DNA from: an uncultured Anaerobutyricum sp.
GTDB lineage: Bacteria; Bacillota; Clostridia; Lachnospirales; Lachnospiraceae
Direction: 5' to 3'
NCBI RefSeq assembly: GCF_934307085.1
Contig: NZ_CAKRCF010000008.1
Location: forward strand, 1 to 64,000
DNA: 64,000 bases
In this document: positions 1 through 9,429 of the stretch, in pieces
Layout: the number at the start of each line of letters is the position of its first letter
Numbering within the stretch: the stretch's first letter is position 1
Notes under the pieces: generated by a model
The model's input: only the letters and a program-made list of their open reading frames with translations
What the model was told of the DNA's origin: nothing
The model's database searches: none
Translations under genes and position numbers: made by a program

Positions 1-181
1 CCCAGAAAAACAGGAACTTGGGAAAAACGAGTCCCAAGTTCCTATGGTCAGAATTCCATAGCGCAAAGTCACAAAATGCAATACTTATAACCATTCTTTT
101 TTCTTTACCATAGTTTCCTTACAATTCAGCATAAAATTTTGTTTTAGCGGCTGGCTGTTCTTAATAAGGAATTAGTATTTT
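1..181 (-). repeat. Long palindromic intergenic element, copy A (cut by window edge)
   Basis: This stretch is the reverse complement, with few differences, of the element at 5733-6050. It keeps the apical hairpin (AGGAACTTGGG at 12-22 pairs with CCCAAGTTCCT at 33-43), the conserved AGCGCAA segment, one outer arm (86-106) and the end sequence AATTAGTATTTT. The other half lies outside the window. The apical stem differs in sequence from the copy at 5733 but still pairs perfectly. Confidence 0.8.
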
Positions 182-183
182 AG

Positions 184-291
184 TCTGAGGGAAAAAGAGG
201 GGATTGTCCGCAGTGTGGAACCCATTACGACAGAGATGTAAATGCGGCTATAAATATCAGAAATGAAGGAATGAGACTGGTAAATGCATGA
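184..291 (+). pseudogene. tnpB: C-terminal remnant of an IS200/IS605-type TnpB
   Basis: The frame opened by the TAG at 181 reads 35 codons to the TGA at 289-291. It contains CPQCG followed by [12 protein letters not shown], which is the C-terminal zinc-finger and RuvC-III end of TnpB: the two Cys of the second zinc knuckle, then the D-R-D-x-N-A-A block. Everything upstream is missing, because a palindromic repeat abuts at 181. It cannot make a working nuclease. The adjacent right-end sequence (315-431) is still recognisable, so this was once a complete tnpB-omegaRNA unit. Confidence 0.85.
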
Positions 292-314
292 CCGCAACAT
301 AATAACCTAATACA

Positions 315-431
315 AACCGTGGGACACACGGGGATAGCTCGCTTATGCTTAGCACGGTAGTGCTATCGAACGAGAACCAAATTTGCCGAGGATGGGAAGC
401 CCACACCTCTACAGGTGGGGGAGGATGTCAC
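315..431 (+). ncRNA. omegaRNA-like right end of the degraded tnpB element
   Basis: The sequence lies 24 bp after the tnpB remnant stop. It has the hairpin-rich layout of IS605-type right ends that give rise to omega (reRNA) guides: CTCGCTTATGCTTAGCAC pairs with GTGCTATCGAACGAG, then CCACACCTCTACAGGTGGGG, ending in GGATGTCAC at 423-431. In such systems the guide starts right after this end, which here would be from 432. A second copy with 24-26 bp deleted lies at 12130-12220. The match to the family is by layout and position; expression is not shown. Confidence 0.65.
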
Positions 432-635
432 GAATAGTTGATATATTATGAATTTAAGAAAAAACAGGATACACAAAGAAAACCTGCAGATTAAACCTGC
501 TTTTTCTTAGAAAATATGGTAATATAAGTGCGAAGATATAGAGATATATATGTAGTGAAAATTATCATGTGTTTTCTATAAAACAACTCTTTTTATCAAA
601 AATTTCGTCTGTTATAGAAAGCTTAGGAGAAAATT

Positions 636-1505
636 ATGTTACTGGAACAGCTTAAAAGCGAAAAGGGGTTTACAAATCACGAAAAAGATGTGGCACGTTT
701 TATTTTAGAGAATCTGGATTGCATTCCACAAATGTCTGCCGGTGAGGTCGCAAAAGGGGCATTTACGAGTAAGGCGACAGTGGTGAGGCTTGGTCAAAAG
801 CTTGGTCTTAGTGGGTATCAGGAATTTCGGATTAAACTGGTAACGGAAATCAGTCAGAAAAACCGTATTGATAAGCTTCTTGAAAATGAACCAATTACTG
901 GAGAAAGTACTTATGAGGATATCATTAAAACACTGCCAGTTCTTTATGATAAGGCAGTGACAAATACTCGTCTTACGCTGAACAAAAACAGCATGACCCG
1001 TATCATGAATTATGTGCGGGTAGCGGAGTGTATTGATATTTATGGAGAGGGAATCAGCTATGTATTAGCGCAGGCAGCAGCATTTAAGTTTGGAACGCTT
1101 GGTGTAGAATCGTCTGCGTATGAGAGTATCAATGCCCATTATCTGGCAGCAAGGAAGCATAAAAAGACGGTAGCATTTTTAATTAGTTTTACAGGTGCGA
1201 ACCGCTCGATTATTCGGAGAGCACAGTATTTGCGAGAGGCAACGAACAATTATGTCGTTGGAATTGTCGGTCCTCATAATGAGGAAATGAAGAAATGTTG
1301 TCATGAGATTGTGGAGATTCCAAATAGGGATTCGTTGCTCAGTCTGGATGTTGTTTCTTCATTTTCAGGGGTGAATTATGTGATAGATATTTTCTTTTCA
1401 TTGCTTCTTGCGGAGCGATATGATGAACATACAAAGTCTTCTATTGATATGATGAATCATGTTGATCTGCTCTGGGATGGCGCGTATGAAAAAATCAGAG
1501 AATAG
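636..1505 (+). CDS. MurR/RpiR-family transcriptional regulator
   Basis: The 289 aa product has the RpiR layout. An N-terminal helix-turn-helix (about residues 1-77, with EVAKGAFTSKATVVRLGQKL as the recognition region) is followed by a SIS sugar-phosphate-binding domain (about 115-245, with SFTGANRSII as the phosphate loop). RpiR proteins sense phosphosugars and repress or activate neighbouring sugar genes. The next genes are a beta-glucoside PTS and a 6-phospho-beta-glucosidase, so it most likely controls them in response to a phosphorylated glucoside. The start is ATG with TAGGAG 8 bp upstream. A terminator follows the gene, and repeated TTTGAAACG motifs precede the PTS gene. Confidence 0.9.
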   Translation: MLLEQLKSEKGFTNHEKDVARFILENLDCIPQMSAGEVAKGAFTSKATVVRLGQKLGLSGYQEFRIKLVTEISQKNRIDKLLENEPITGESTYEDIIKTLPVLYDKAVTNTRLTLNKNSMTRIMNYVRVAECIDIYGEGISYVLAQAAAFKFGTLGVESSAYESINAHYLAARKHKKTVAFLISFTGANRSIIRRAQYLREATNNYVVGIVGPHNEEMKKCCHEIVEIPNRDSLLSLDVVSSFSGVNYVIDIFFSLLLAERYDEHTKSSIDMMNHVDLLWDGAYEKIRE

Positions 1506-1543
1506 GAATAAATTGTTCTTTTCTATCCAAAATGGGGCGTTTT

Positions 1544-1577
1544 GAACCGTTGTTACAAAAATAACGGTTCTTTTTTT
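1544..1577 (+). terminator. Intrinsic terminator after the RpiR gene
   Basis: GAACCGTTGTT pairs with AATAACGGTTC over a short loop and is followed by seven T residues. It separates the regulator from the PTS operon, so the two are probably separate transcripts. Confidence 0.8.
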
Positions 1578-1582
1578 GTTAT

Positions 1583-1614
1583 TTTGAAACGCTGAATCTA
1601 TTGGCTTTGAAACG
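1583..1614 (+). promoter_or_regulatory. Candidate RpiR operator: direct repeat TTTGAAACG
   Basis: TTTGAAACG occurs at 1583-1591 and again at 1606-1614, 23 bp apart. A near match, TTTGAACCG, lies at 1541-1549 in the terminator stem. TTGACA at 1621-1626 may be the -35 of the PTS promoter. The repeats sit about 100 bp before the PTS start, as expected for the binding site of the upstream RpiR regulator. Binding is inferred. Confidence 0.4.
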
Positions 1615-1712
1615 GTTGTTTTGACAATGGCGGCATGGTATAGTTCGGATTGTCACGAGAGAAAGGACATTACAGCGTACTGAAATAAAATTTTTGAGAG
1701 GAGAAGAAACGT

Positions 1713-3650
1713 ATGGGTAAGTATGAAGCACTGGCAAAAGATATTGTAAAAAATGTCGGTGGAAAAGAAAATGTTGCAGGACTTGTTCACTGTATCACGC
1801 GTCTGCGTTTTACATTAAAGGATGAGGGAAAGGCAAATGATGACATATTGAAAAATATGGATGGGGTTGTTACCGTTATGAAAAGCGGTGGACAGTATCA
1901 GGTTGTCATCGGAAATCATGTGCCGGAAGTTTTTGAAGATGTGATGGCGTTGCTTGATTTAAAAGAGGAAATGCCAGCGGAGGAAAATAAGAAGTCTGGA
2001 AAGTTACTTGACAGAGCAATTGATGTTGTATCAGGCATTTTCCAGCCAATTCTTGGAATCATGGCTGCTTGCGGTATGATTAAAGGCTTGAATACATTAT
2101 TTGTTACTTTAGGTTTATATTCCTCAGCTTGTGGTGGATACATGATTATCAATGCAGCGGGAGATGCACTTTTTAACTTTTTGCCACTGTTCTTAGGTTA
2201 TACAGCAGCAAAGAAATTTAAGTTAAAACCAATGCTTGGTCTGGCAATCGGTGCTGCAATGTGTTATCCGGCAATTCAGTCCAGTACACTGTCTGCTGCA
2301 GGAGATGCTGCGTACACCTTATTTAAGGGAACAATGTTTGCTTCCCCAGTATATATTGATTTCTTCGGAATTCCAGTAATTTCCGTAGATTATACAGGAA
2401 CCGTAATCCCAGTTATTCTTGCGGTATGGTTCGCTTCAAAATGTGAGAAACTTTTCAACAAGTTTATTCCGGACTTAGTGAAATTTTTCTTTGTTCCGAT
2501 GCTCACATTATTAGTTACTCTGCCAGTATCTGTATTACTGCTTGGACCAGTTGCTACCTTTGGTTCTACATTAATTTCTGAATTTACATTAGCAGTAAGA
2601 AGTGTAAGTCCATTGCTTGCAGGCGGAATCGTAGGTCTGACATGGCAGATTCTTGTAATCTTTGGTATGCACTGGGGATTCATTCCGGTTTATATCAACA
2701 ACGTAATGACATTAGGTTACGACAACGTAATGATGCCATTTTTCGCATGTACATTCGCTACTTCCGCCGTTGTACTGGCTATGTTCTTTAAAACGAAAGA
2801 CAAGAAACTCAAAGAAATGGCAATCCCGAACTTTATTTCCGGAATTTTTGGTGTAACAGAACCGGCAATCTACGGTATGTTGCTTCCATTAAAGAAACCA
2901 TTTATTATAAGTTGTATCGCCGGAGGAATCGGTGGAGCCTTTTATGGACATTTCAACTTCCGTAAATTCATCCTTGGAGGAATGGGTATTTTCGAACTTC
3001 CAAACATGATGAATCCAGACGGAACAATGGGAAATATCATCGTTGCCTTTGCTGGAATCGCTATCTCTATGGTAGTTGGATTTGTGCTGACAATGATTTT
3101 CTATAAAGATAAACCAGGTGTAATGGATGAAGTAACAGAGAATGCAGAAAATGTAATCACAGCAGATTCCAATACAGGGAATAACACAGCAATAAAAAAA
3201 GAAAACATTGTATACAGTCCATTAAAAGGAAATGTTATCCCATTATCCGAAGTGGAAGATGAAGCATTTTCTTCTGGTATTCTTGGAAAAGGTGCAGCAA
3301 TCATTCCTGAAGAAGGCATTGTTTATGCACCAGTCGATGGAGAAATCTCTGCATTTTTCCCAACAGGACACGCAATCGGTATCAAGACAACGGGCGGTTT
3401 AGAATTACTTATTCACGTTGGAATGGATACTGTACAGCTTGATGGAAAAGGTTTCATACCACTTGCAAAAGCAGGAGATAAGGTGAAAAAGGGACAGAAA
3501 CTTCTTGAATTTGATAAAGAACTTATCAAAGCAGAAGGATATTCCACAGTAACACCAGTACTTATTTCAAACTTTGACCAGTTTGGTGAAATTACAGTAA
3601 CAGAAGAAAATCATGTACAAGCGGGAGATGTTTTCCTGAAAACATGTTAA
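1713..3650 (+). CDS. bglP: PTS beta-glucoside transporter, EIIBCA
   Basis: This 645 aa membrane permease of the phosphotransferase system imports and phosphorylates beta-glucosides. The domain order is B-C-A. EIIB covers residues 1-90, with phospho-acceptor Cys27 in LVHCITRLRF. EIIC covers about 105-465, with some ten hydrophobic segments and the GITEP-type loop seen here as GVTEPAIYG. EIIA covers about 490-645, with active His568 in LLIHVGMDTV. Length and order match BglP/BglF. Ribosome site GAGAGGAG precedes ATG. The 6-phospho-beta-glucosidase gene follows 338 bp downstream and would hydrolyse the imported phosphoglucoside. The exact sugar is not readable from sequence. Confidence 0.93.
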   Translation: MGKYEALAKDIVKNVGGKENVAGLVHCITRLRFTLKDEGKANDDILKNMDGVVTVMKSGGQYQVVIGNHVPEVFEDVMALLDLKEEMPAEENKKSGKLLDRAIDVVSGIFQPILGIMAACGMIKGLNTLFVTLGLYSSACGGYMIINAAGDALFNFLPLFLGYTAAKKFKLKPMLGLAIGAAMCYPAIQSSTLSAAGDAAYTLFKGTMFASPVYIDFFGIPVISVDYTGTVIPVILAVWFASKCEKLFNKFIPDLVKFFFVPMLTLLVTLPVSVLLLGPVATFGSTLISEFTLAVRSVSPLLAGGIVGLTWQILVIFGMHWGFIPVYINNVMTLGYDNVMMPFFACTFATSAVVLAMFFKTKDKKLKEMAIPNFISGIFGVTEPAIYGMLLPLKKPFIISCIAGGIGGAFYGHFNFRKFILGGMGIFELPNMMNPDGTMGNIIVAFAGIAISMVVGFVLTMIFYKDKPGVMDEVTENAENVITADSNTGNNTAIKKENIVYSPLKGNVIPLSEVEDEAFSSGILGKGAAIIPEEGIVYAPVDGEISAFFPTGHAIGIKTTGGLELLIHVGMDTVQLDGKGFIPLAKAGDKVKKGQKLLEFDKELIKAEGYSTVTPVLISNFDQFGEITVTEENHVQAGDVFLKTC

Positions 3651-3898
3651 ATCCATTATTATCAAAATGAAAAAATTCTGGCTGGTGTAATAAATTCATT
3701 AAAATGAATACAAAGAATATTGATATAGAAGGTACAAATTATTAAGAGAGATTTTTAGTAGATTAGATTTATGATATTTAAGGTTTCTGGCGATATTGAT
3801 AATATAGGTACTGATGATTGTTGAGTAGGTTATATTTATAATATCGAATAAAATGAATTTGCTATATAAAAAATAACAGAAATTAAAATTTAGAATAA

Positions 3899-5398
<1,500 letters not shown>

Positions 5399-5403
5399 AT
5401 TTC

Positions 5404-5536
5404 GTATAGACGAAAAAAGAAATAATACCATATCCCATCTGCTCTGTAGTCGTTGTGTTTAAAATGCTCGTTCACATCTTAAACACGCTCCGAAGCCGCA
5501 TCTGGAATATAGTATTGTTTCTTTTTTCGGACTATC
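5404..5536. repeat. Palindrome just after the glucosidase stop
   Basis: CGAAAAAAGAAATAATACC (from 5411) pairs with GTATTGTTTCTTTTTTCG (to 5529) with a few mismatches. Inside it GTGTTTAA pairs with TTAAACAC. The right arm gives a T-run, so on the + strand it could end the PTS-glucosidase transcript. It belongs to the same general class of long intergenic palindromes but lacks the conserved GGAATTTTG core. Bases 5537-5732 carry no gene I can support. Confidence 0.7.
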
Positions 5537-5732
5537 TAAATCCACAGTTGATGAGAATGGGGATTGCCCAGAAGGCTATGGTTTTCATTAGAATGAATAT
5601 CTCTAGAAGAAGATACTTTCTTACTCGATTGTATAAAAATTATATTTACCTACTCCTACCTCATGGAGAATTTTTTCTCTGGTTAACTCTCATAATCTTC
5701 TGGAGAATCCCTTTCTCTTTCCAACATAAATC

Positions 5733-6050
5733 ACTAATTTGCTATTTGTTATTAAAAACAGACAGCCGCTGAAACAAAATTTTATGCTGAATTGTAAGGA
5801 AACTATGGTAAAGAAAAAAGAATGGTTATAGGTATTGCATTTTGTGACTTTGCGCTGTGGAATTTTGACTCTGAAAACTTCGGATTCGTTTTTCCGAAGT
5901 TTTCGTTTTTTGAGGCAAAATGAAGCGTTTAGCGCAACGGAACAAAATCAAACTTATAACCATTCTTTTTTCTTTAGAAGACCCTATACAATTCAGTTCA
6001 ATATCTTTTACCAAAGCGGCGTCTGTGTCCCCAGCAAATTAGTATTTACT
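5733..6050 (+). repeat. Long palindromic intergenic element, copy B (full)
   Basis: The outer ends are ACTAATTTGCTATTTG and GCAAATTAGTATTT, with CAGCCGC / GCGGCGTCTG further in. The inner palindrome has perfect 21 bp arms (5810-5830 and 5955-5975). Within it lie TTGCGCT / AGCGCAA, GGAATTTTG / GGCAAAATG and an apical stem GAAAACTTCGG / CCGAAGTTTTC (5873-5883, 5894-5904). The whole inner unit folds as one long hairpin. It lies between the glucosidase gene and mutS2, whose last bases it touches. A near-identical copy in inverted orientation is at 1-181. Confidence 0.85.
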
Positions 6051-8421
6051 TAAAAGTTACGATAGTTACCCCAGCGTCTCCTTCGCCGAATTCTGCGAGT
6101 TTATAGGATTTGACGAATTTGAGTTTACGGAGATACTCGTGTATTCCTTTTCGTAAAGCGCCCGTACCTTTTCCATGAACAACACGGACAGAGGTAAGAC
6201 CGGCGATCATAGCATCATCGAGGTATTTTTCAAGGCGGGCGATTGCCTCATCCACAGTATTTCCGAGTAGGTTGATTTCCGGATTGATCGTTGCAGCCTT
6301 ATTGATACTGTAGCGGTCTTTTGGCTGGTGCTGTGGTTTCGGTGCCTTTTCCGGGGCGAGAAGTTCTAAGTTTTTGTAGTTTACTACAGAACTTAAGAAG
6401 CCCATCTGGATTACAAGGTCTCCATCCTTGTTGGCAGATTCTTTTACAGTTCCATTTAAGGAAAGTGTTGTTACAAATACGGAATCACCAACTTTGAAAT
6501 CGGAAGGGTCAGAGATATTAGAGGACTTCTTGGCTTTGTAAGCAAGTTTTTTGTCAAGTTTATTCATGCGGCCTCGGAGGTCACTTCTCTGTGCTTCCAT
6601 TTTCTTCATATTATTCTGTTTTGGATGCTGTCTCCATGCGTGATATTTGCGGATGGATTCATCGGCAACTTCTTTCGCTTCTTCAAGAATATTTCGTGCC
6701 TCTTCACGAGCGTCACGGAGCATCTTGTCTCGTTTTTCTTTAATGTTATCCTGTTTTTCTTTCAGACTGTTTTTTAAGTTCTCGATTTCTTGCTTTGTCT
6801 TATAAAGTTCAGACTGTTCTTTTTCGATTTCAGCTTTGTTTTTCTCTAATTCAGAGAGCATGTTTTCAAAGTCGATGGCAGTAGCATCAATCTGAGAACG
6901 TGCCTGTTCGATAATGTAGTCTGGCAGGCCAAGACGTTCACTGATGGAGAACGCATTACTTTTTCCAGGGATACCGATTAAGAGTCGGTAAGTCGGGGAA
7001 AGAGTTTCAAGGTCGAATTCACAGCAGGCATTTTCTACGCCAGGGGTGTCCATTGCGTACATTTTCAGTTCAGCATAATGGGTTGTTGCAACAGTGCGAA
7101 TCTTTCCTGTATGCAGGTCATCTAAGATGGCAATGGCAAGTGCCGCACCTTCTGTTGGGTCGGTTCCTCCACATAACTCATCAAGTAAAACGAGGGAATT
7201 GGGGTCAGCTTCGTTTAAAATGTGGACAAGGTTTGTCATGTGAGATGAAAATGTGGATAAGTTCATTTCGATACTCTGCTCATCCCCAATATCGGCAAAA
7301 ATATCAGAAAATACTGCAAGGCGGGAACCCTGAAATGCAGGGATATGCAGTCCTGCCTGTCCCATAAGCTGGAAGAGACCGACGGTTTTTAAGGAAACGG
7401 TTTTACCACCAGTATTTGGTCCGGTGAGCAGAAGCATATTAAAGTCTTCTCCAATGTAAATATGGATTGGAACTACTTTTTTCGGGTCAAGTAATGGATG
7501 ACGGCCCTGCTTGATGTCTACAATTCCATCTGTATTGAAAATAGGTTCTGTTCCCTGGTATTCTTTGGCATATTTTGCCTTTGCGAAAATGAAATCAAGT
7601 TTTGTGAGAATCTTCTGATTCTCCTCTAATTCACGGCTGCAGGAAACGGCCTGTGCACTTAAAGACTGAAGAATCTTTTCGATTTCCATTTTTTCTTTAA
7701 TATCTAATTCTTTCAAATGGTTATTTAACTGGACAACAGCCATCGGCTCAATGAAAAGTGTAGAACCGGAAGAAGACTGGTCGTGAATCATACCAGGAAA
7801 GGCGTTGCGGTATTCTGTCTTTACAGGAACACAGTAACGACCGTTACGAACCGTAATTAATGCATCCTGAAGCATTGTTTTATTATTTTGTGAATTAATA
7901 ACAGAAGTCAGCTTGTTATGGATGGAGATATTGGTTTGCTTAATTTCACGGCGAATATCCTTTAATGCGGAAGAAGCATCGTCACTGATTTCATCTTCGG
8001 ATAAAATACACTGTGTAATTCGCTGGTAAAGGAATTCTAATGGGTCAAGTTCTCCGAAATAGCTGTTTAAGGAGTCGTATGCCATTACGTCATCTTCGGT
8101 ATCACCGTATTCGACTGCCTGTGCCGTAATAGAAAGAAGGCGGGCAATATCGAGAAGCTCTTTTGTATTTAATGTGGAGTCAATTTCTAATAGTCTTAAA
8201 TGTGGGCGAATATCAGAAAGTCCCTGAAAAGAAAGATAACCCGTCTTATAAAGCCGGGTCAGTGCATCTTTTGTTTCTGTCTGTGCAGACAAGATTTCTT
8301 CGTAATCAGAGGAGGGAAGTAGGTCTTTACACAGTGCTTTTCCCATGGTCGAAGAAGCAAAAGTCTCCAGCTTTTTAATGATTTTATCATATTCTAATGT
8401 GATTAGTGCCTTTGTATTCAT
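6046..8421 (-). CDS. mutS2: Endonuclease MutS2
   Basis: The 791 aa product has full MutS2 length. It combines a MutS-like core and ATPase (Walker A GPNTGGKT with Lys340; Walker B region LVLLDELCGGTDPTEG), a long charged coiled coil (about 510-620, Glu/Lys-rich) and a C-terminal Smr nuclease domain with LLGNTVDEA and VVHGKGTGAL (His749). MutS2 limits recombination and, in Bacillus, also rescues collided ribosomes; it does not serve mismatch repair. The start is ATG with GAGAGGA upstream on the minus strand. It is a single gene, with the repeat element at its 3' end and an acylphosphatase upstream. Confidence 0.95.
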   Translation of the reverse strand: MNTKALITLEYDKIIKKLETFASSTMGKALCKDLLPSSDYEEILSAQTETKDALTRLYKTGYLSFQGLSDIRPHLRLLEIDSTLNTKELLDIARLLSITAQAVEYGDTEDDVMAYDSLNSYFGELDPLEFLYQRITQCILSEDEISDDASSALKDIRREIKQTNISIHNKLTSVINSQNNKTMLQDALITVRNGRYCVPVKTEYRNAFPGMIHDQSSSGSTLFIEPMAVVQLNNHLKELDIKEKMEIEKILQSLSAQAVSCSRELEENQKILTKLDFIFAKAKYAKEYQGTEPIFNTDGIVDIKQGRHPLLDPKKVVPIHIYIGEDFNMLLLTGPNTGGKTVSLKTVGLFQLMGQAGLHIPAFQGSRLAVFSDIFADIGDEQSIEMNLSTFSSHMTNLVHILNEADPNSLVLLDELCGGTDPTEGAALAIAILDDLHTGKIRTVATTHYAELKMYAMDTPGVENACCEFDLETLSPTYRLLIGIPGKSNAFSISERLGLPDYIIEQARSQIDATAIDFENMLSELEKNKAEIEKEQSELYKTKQEIENLKNSLKEKQDNIKEKRDKMLRDAREEARNILEEAKEVADESIRKYHAWRQHPKQNNMKKMEAQRSDLRGRMNKLDKKLAYKAKKSSNISDPSDFKVGDSVFVTTLSLNGTVKESANKDGDLVIQMGFLSSVVNYKNLELLAPEKAPKPQHQPKDRYSINKAATINPEINLLGNTVDEAIARLEKYLDDAMIAGLTSVRVVHGKGTGALRKGIHEYLRKLKFVKSYKLAEFGEGDAGVTIVTFK

Positions 8422-8818
8422 AAATAAAATCCTCTCAAAAATTTTAAGCTGTGCTCTCCAAATTTTAATAAATCTATATTATTCGATGATTGTTTTAGAT
8501 AATGAATAATAAAGTAATTACGTAAATAAAAAGAACATCGAAAATGTAGTCTTACAAATTTTGATTTTAAATAGTTACAATCATTTTATAAAATCAGATG
8601 TAAAAGATTTAGAAAGTGCAGTAAGGTTTTCATATATTTTGTAATGAAATGCAAATGGTATTAGGCAATGTTATATCGCGATAATATAACATAGTAATAA
8701 AATGCAAATGATGTTAGGTAATGTTATATTGCTGATAATATAATCTGATAAAAATACGACTGTGTAGTGGGATTAAACTGTCATCAACGCAAGGTTACAG
8801 TATATAAATGTTGGTATA
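8422..8818. other. Intergenic space between mutS2 and acylphosphatase
   Basis: No gene is seen in these 397 bp. The space is very AT-rich. It holds the mutS2 ribosome site at its left end and a two-unit tandem repeat at 8643-8744. Confidence 0.6.
8643..8744. repeat. Two-unit 53 bp direct repeat with internal dyad
   Basis: Units at 8643-8690 and 8696-8744 share AAATGCAAATG, TTAGG and AATGTTATAT, followed by a small inverted repeat (GTTATAT / ATATAAC in unit one). They lie about 75 bp beyond the 3' end of the acylphosphatase gene and 220 bp upstream of mutS2. Function unknown; a repeated operator is possible. Confidence 0.6.
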
Positions 8819-9109
8819 TTAGTACACTGCGCGAAAGCCTTTTTCATCTGCAACATTTACAGGAGGAATGTCCGTAATATCCAGCTTATCAATGCGGATA
8901 AAACCATTTCTGCCAGGACGACCGGAAGATAACTCCTGCAGGAAAAGATCCATGCGGTGTTCTAATCCTTGTGCCTCCATCTCTACCGTACCGTCATAGA
9001 GATTGCGGACCCAGCCTGTTATATTGTATGTCTGGGCAACAGCAGTTACTGTAAATCGAAAGCCAACGCCTTGTACGCGGCCGTGTGCAATAATGTGTTT
9101 TCTGATCAT
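8819..9109 (-). CDS. acyP: Acylphosphatase
   Basis: This small 96 aa cytoplasmic enzyme hydrolyses acyl phosphates such as 1,3-bisphosphoglycerate. The family signature is clear: GRVQGVGFRF with catalytic Arg18 in the phosphate cradle, then GWVRNLYDGTVEMEAQG with Asn36, at the usual 18-residue spacing. Length fits the family. It stands alone between mutS2 and the divergent yhaM. The C-terminal half is a little longer than the minimal fold and ends DEKGFRAVY. Confidence 0.93.
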   Translation of the reverse strand: MIRKHIIAHGRVQGVGFRFTVTAVAQTYNITGWVRNLYDGTVEMEAQGLEHRMDLFLQELSSGRPGRNGFIRIDKLDITDIPPVNVADEKGFRAVY

Positions 9110-9429
9110 AATGCTTGTCTACAGTCCGATACTGTGCCGGACTATTCCTTTCCTTAATTAATTTATGCAAAAAAATCATACCTGCTTTTGAACTTAAAGT
9201 ATTCTTCTGTTAAGAACATAGAATGGTAAGTCTTTCAAAAAATATGTAAAATTTTAATGCAAAAGTAATTGTGACATGAAATATCTCATTTGTCAATCAA
9301 GATGGGGTGTAAAGCCTTTAAAAATGCGGAAAATTCTGAAAAACAGAACATTTTGTTAGTTGTCAGTCTCCCAATTTTAAGCTATAATATGTGAAGTAAT
9401 TAAAGAGATGGATTAGAAAGGAAACGTAT
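9110..9429. other. Divergent promoter space, acylphosphatase / yhaM
   Basis: No gene is seen in these 320 bp. They hold the yhaM promoter at 9360-9388 and presumably the acylphosphatase promoter on the other strand, which I could not place. Confidence 0.5.
9360..9388 (+). promoter_or_regulatory. SigmaA-type promoter of yhaM
   Basis: TTGTCA (9360-9365), 17 bp spacer, then a consensus TATAAT (9383-9388). The yhaM ATG follows 41 bp later. Confidence 0.75.

Noticed and set aside
1627..1650. Full -35/-10 promoter at TTGACA (1621) for the PTS gene
   Set aside because: The only TATAGT downstream is 12 bp away, too close for a standard promoter; TTGACA alone is kept as a possible -35.
2390..2683. 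Antisense frame in the PTS gene
   Set aside because: It lies wholly inside the EIIC domain, with no ribosome site.
5455..5772. 105 aa frame after the glucosidase gene
   Set aside because: It spans two palindromic repeats, has no ribosome site and no recognisable motif.
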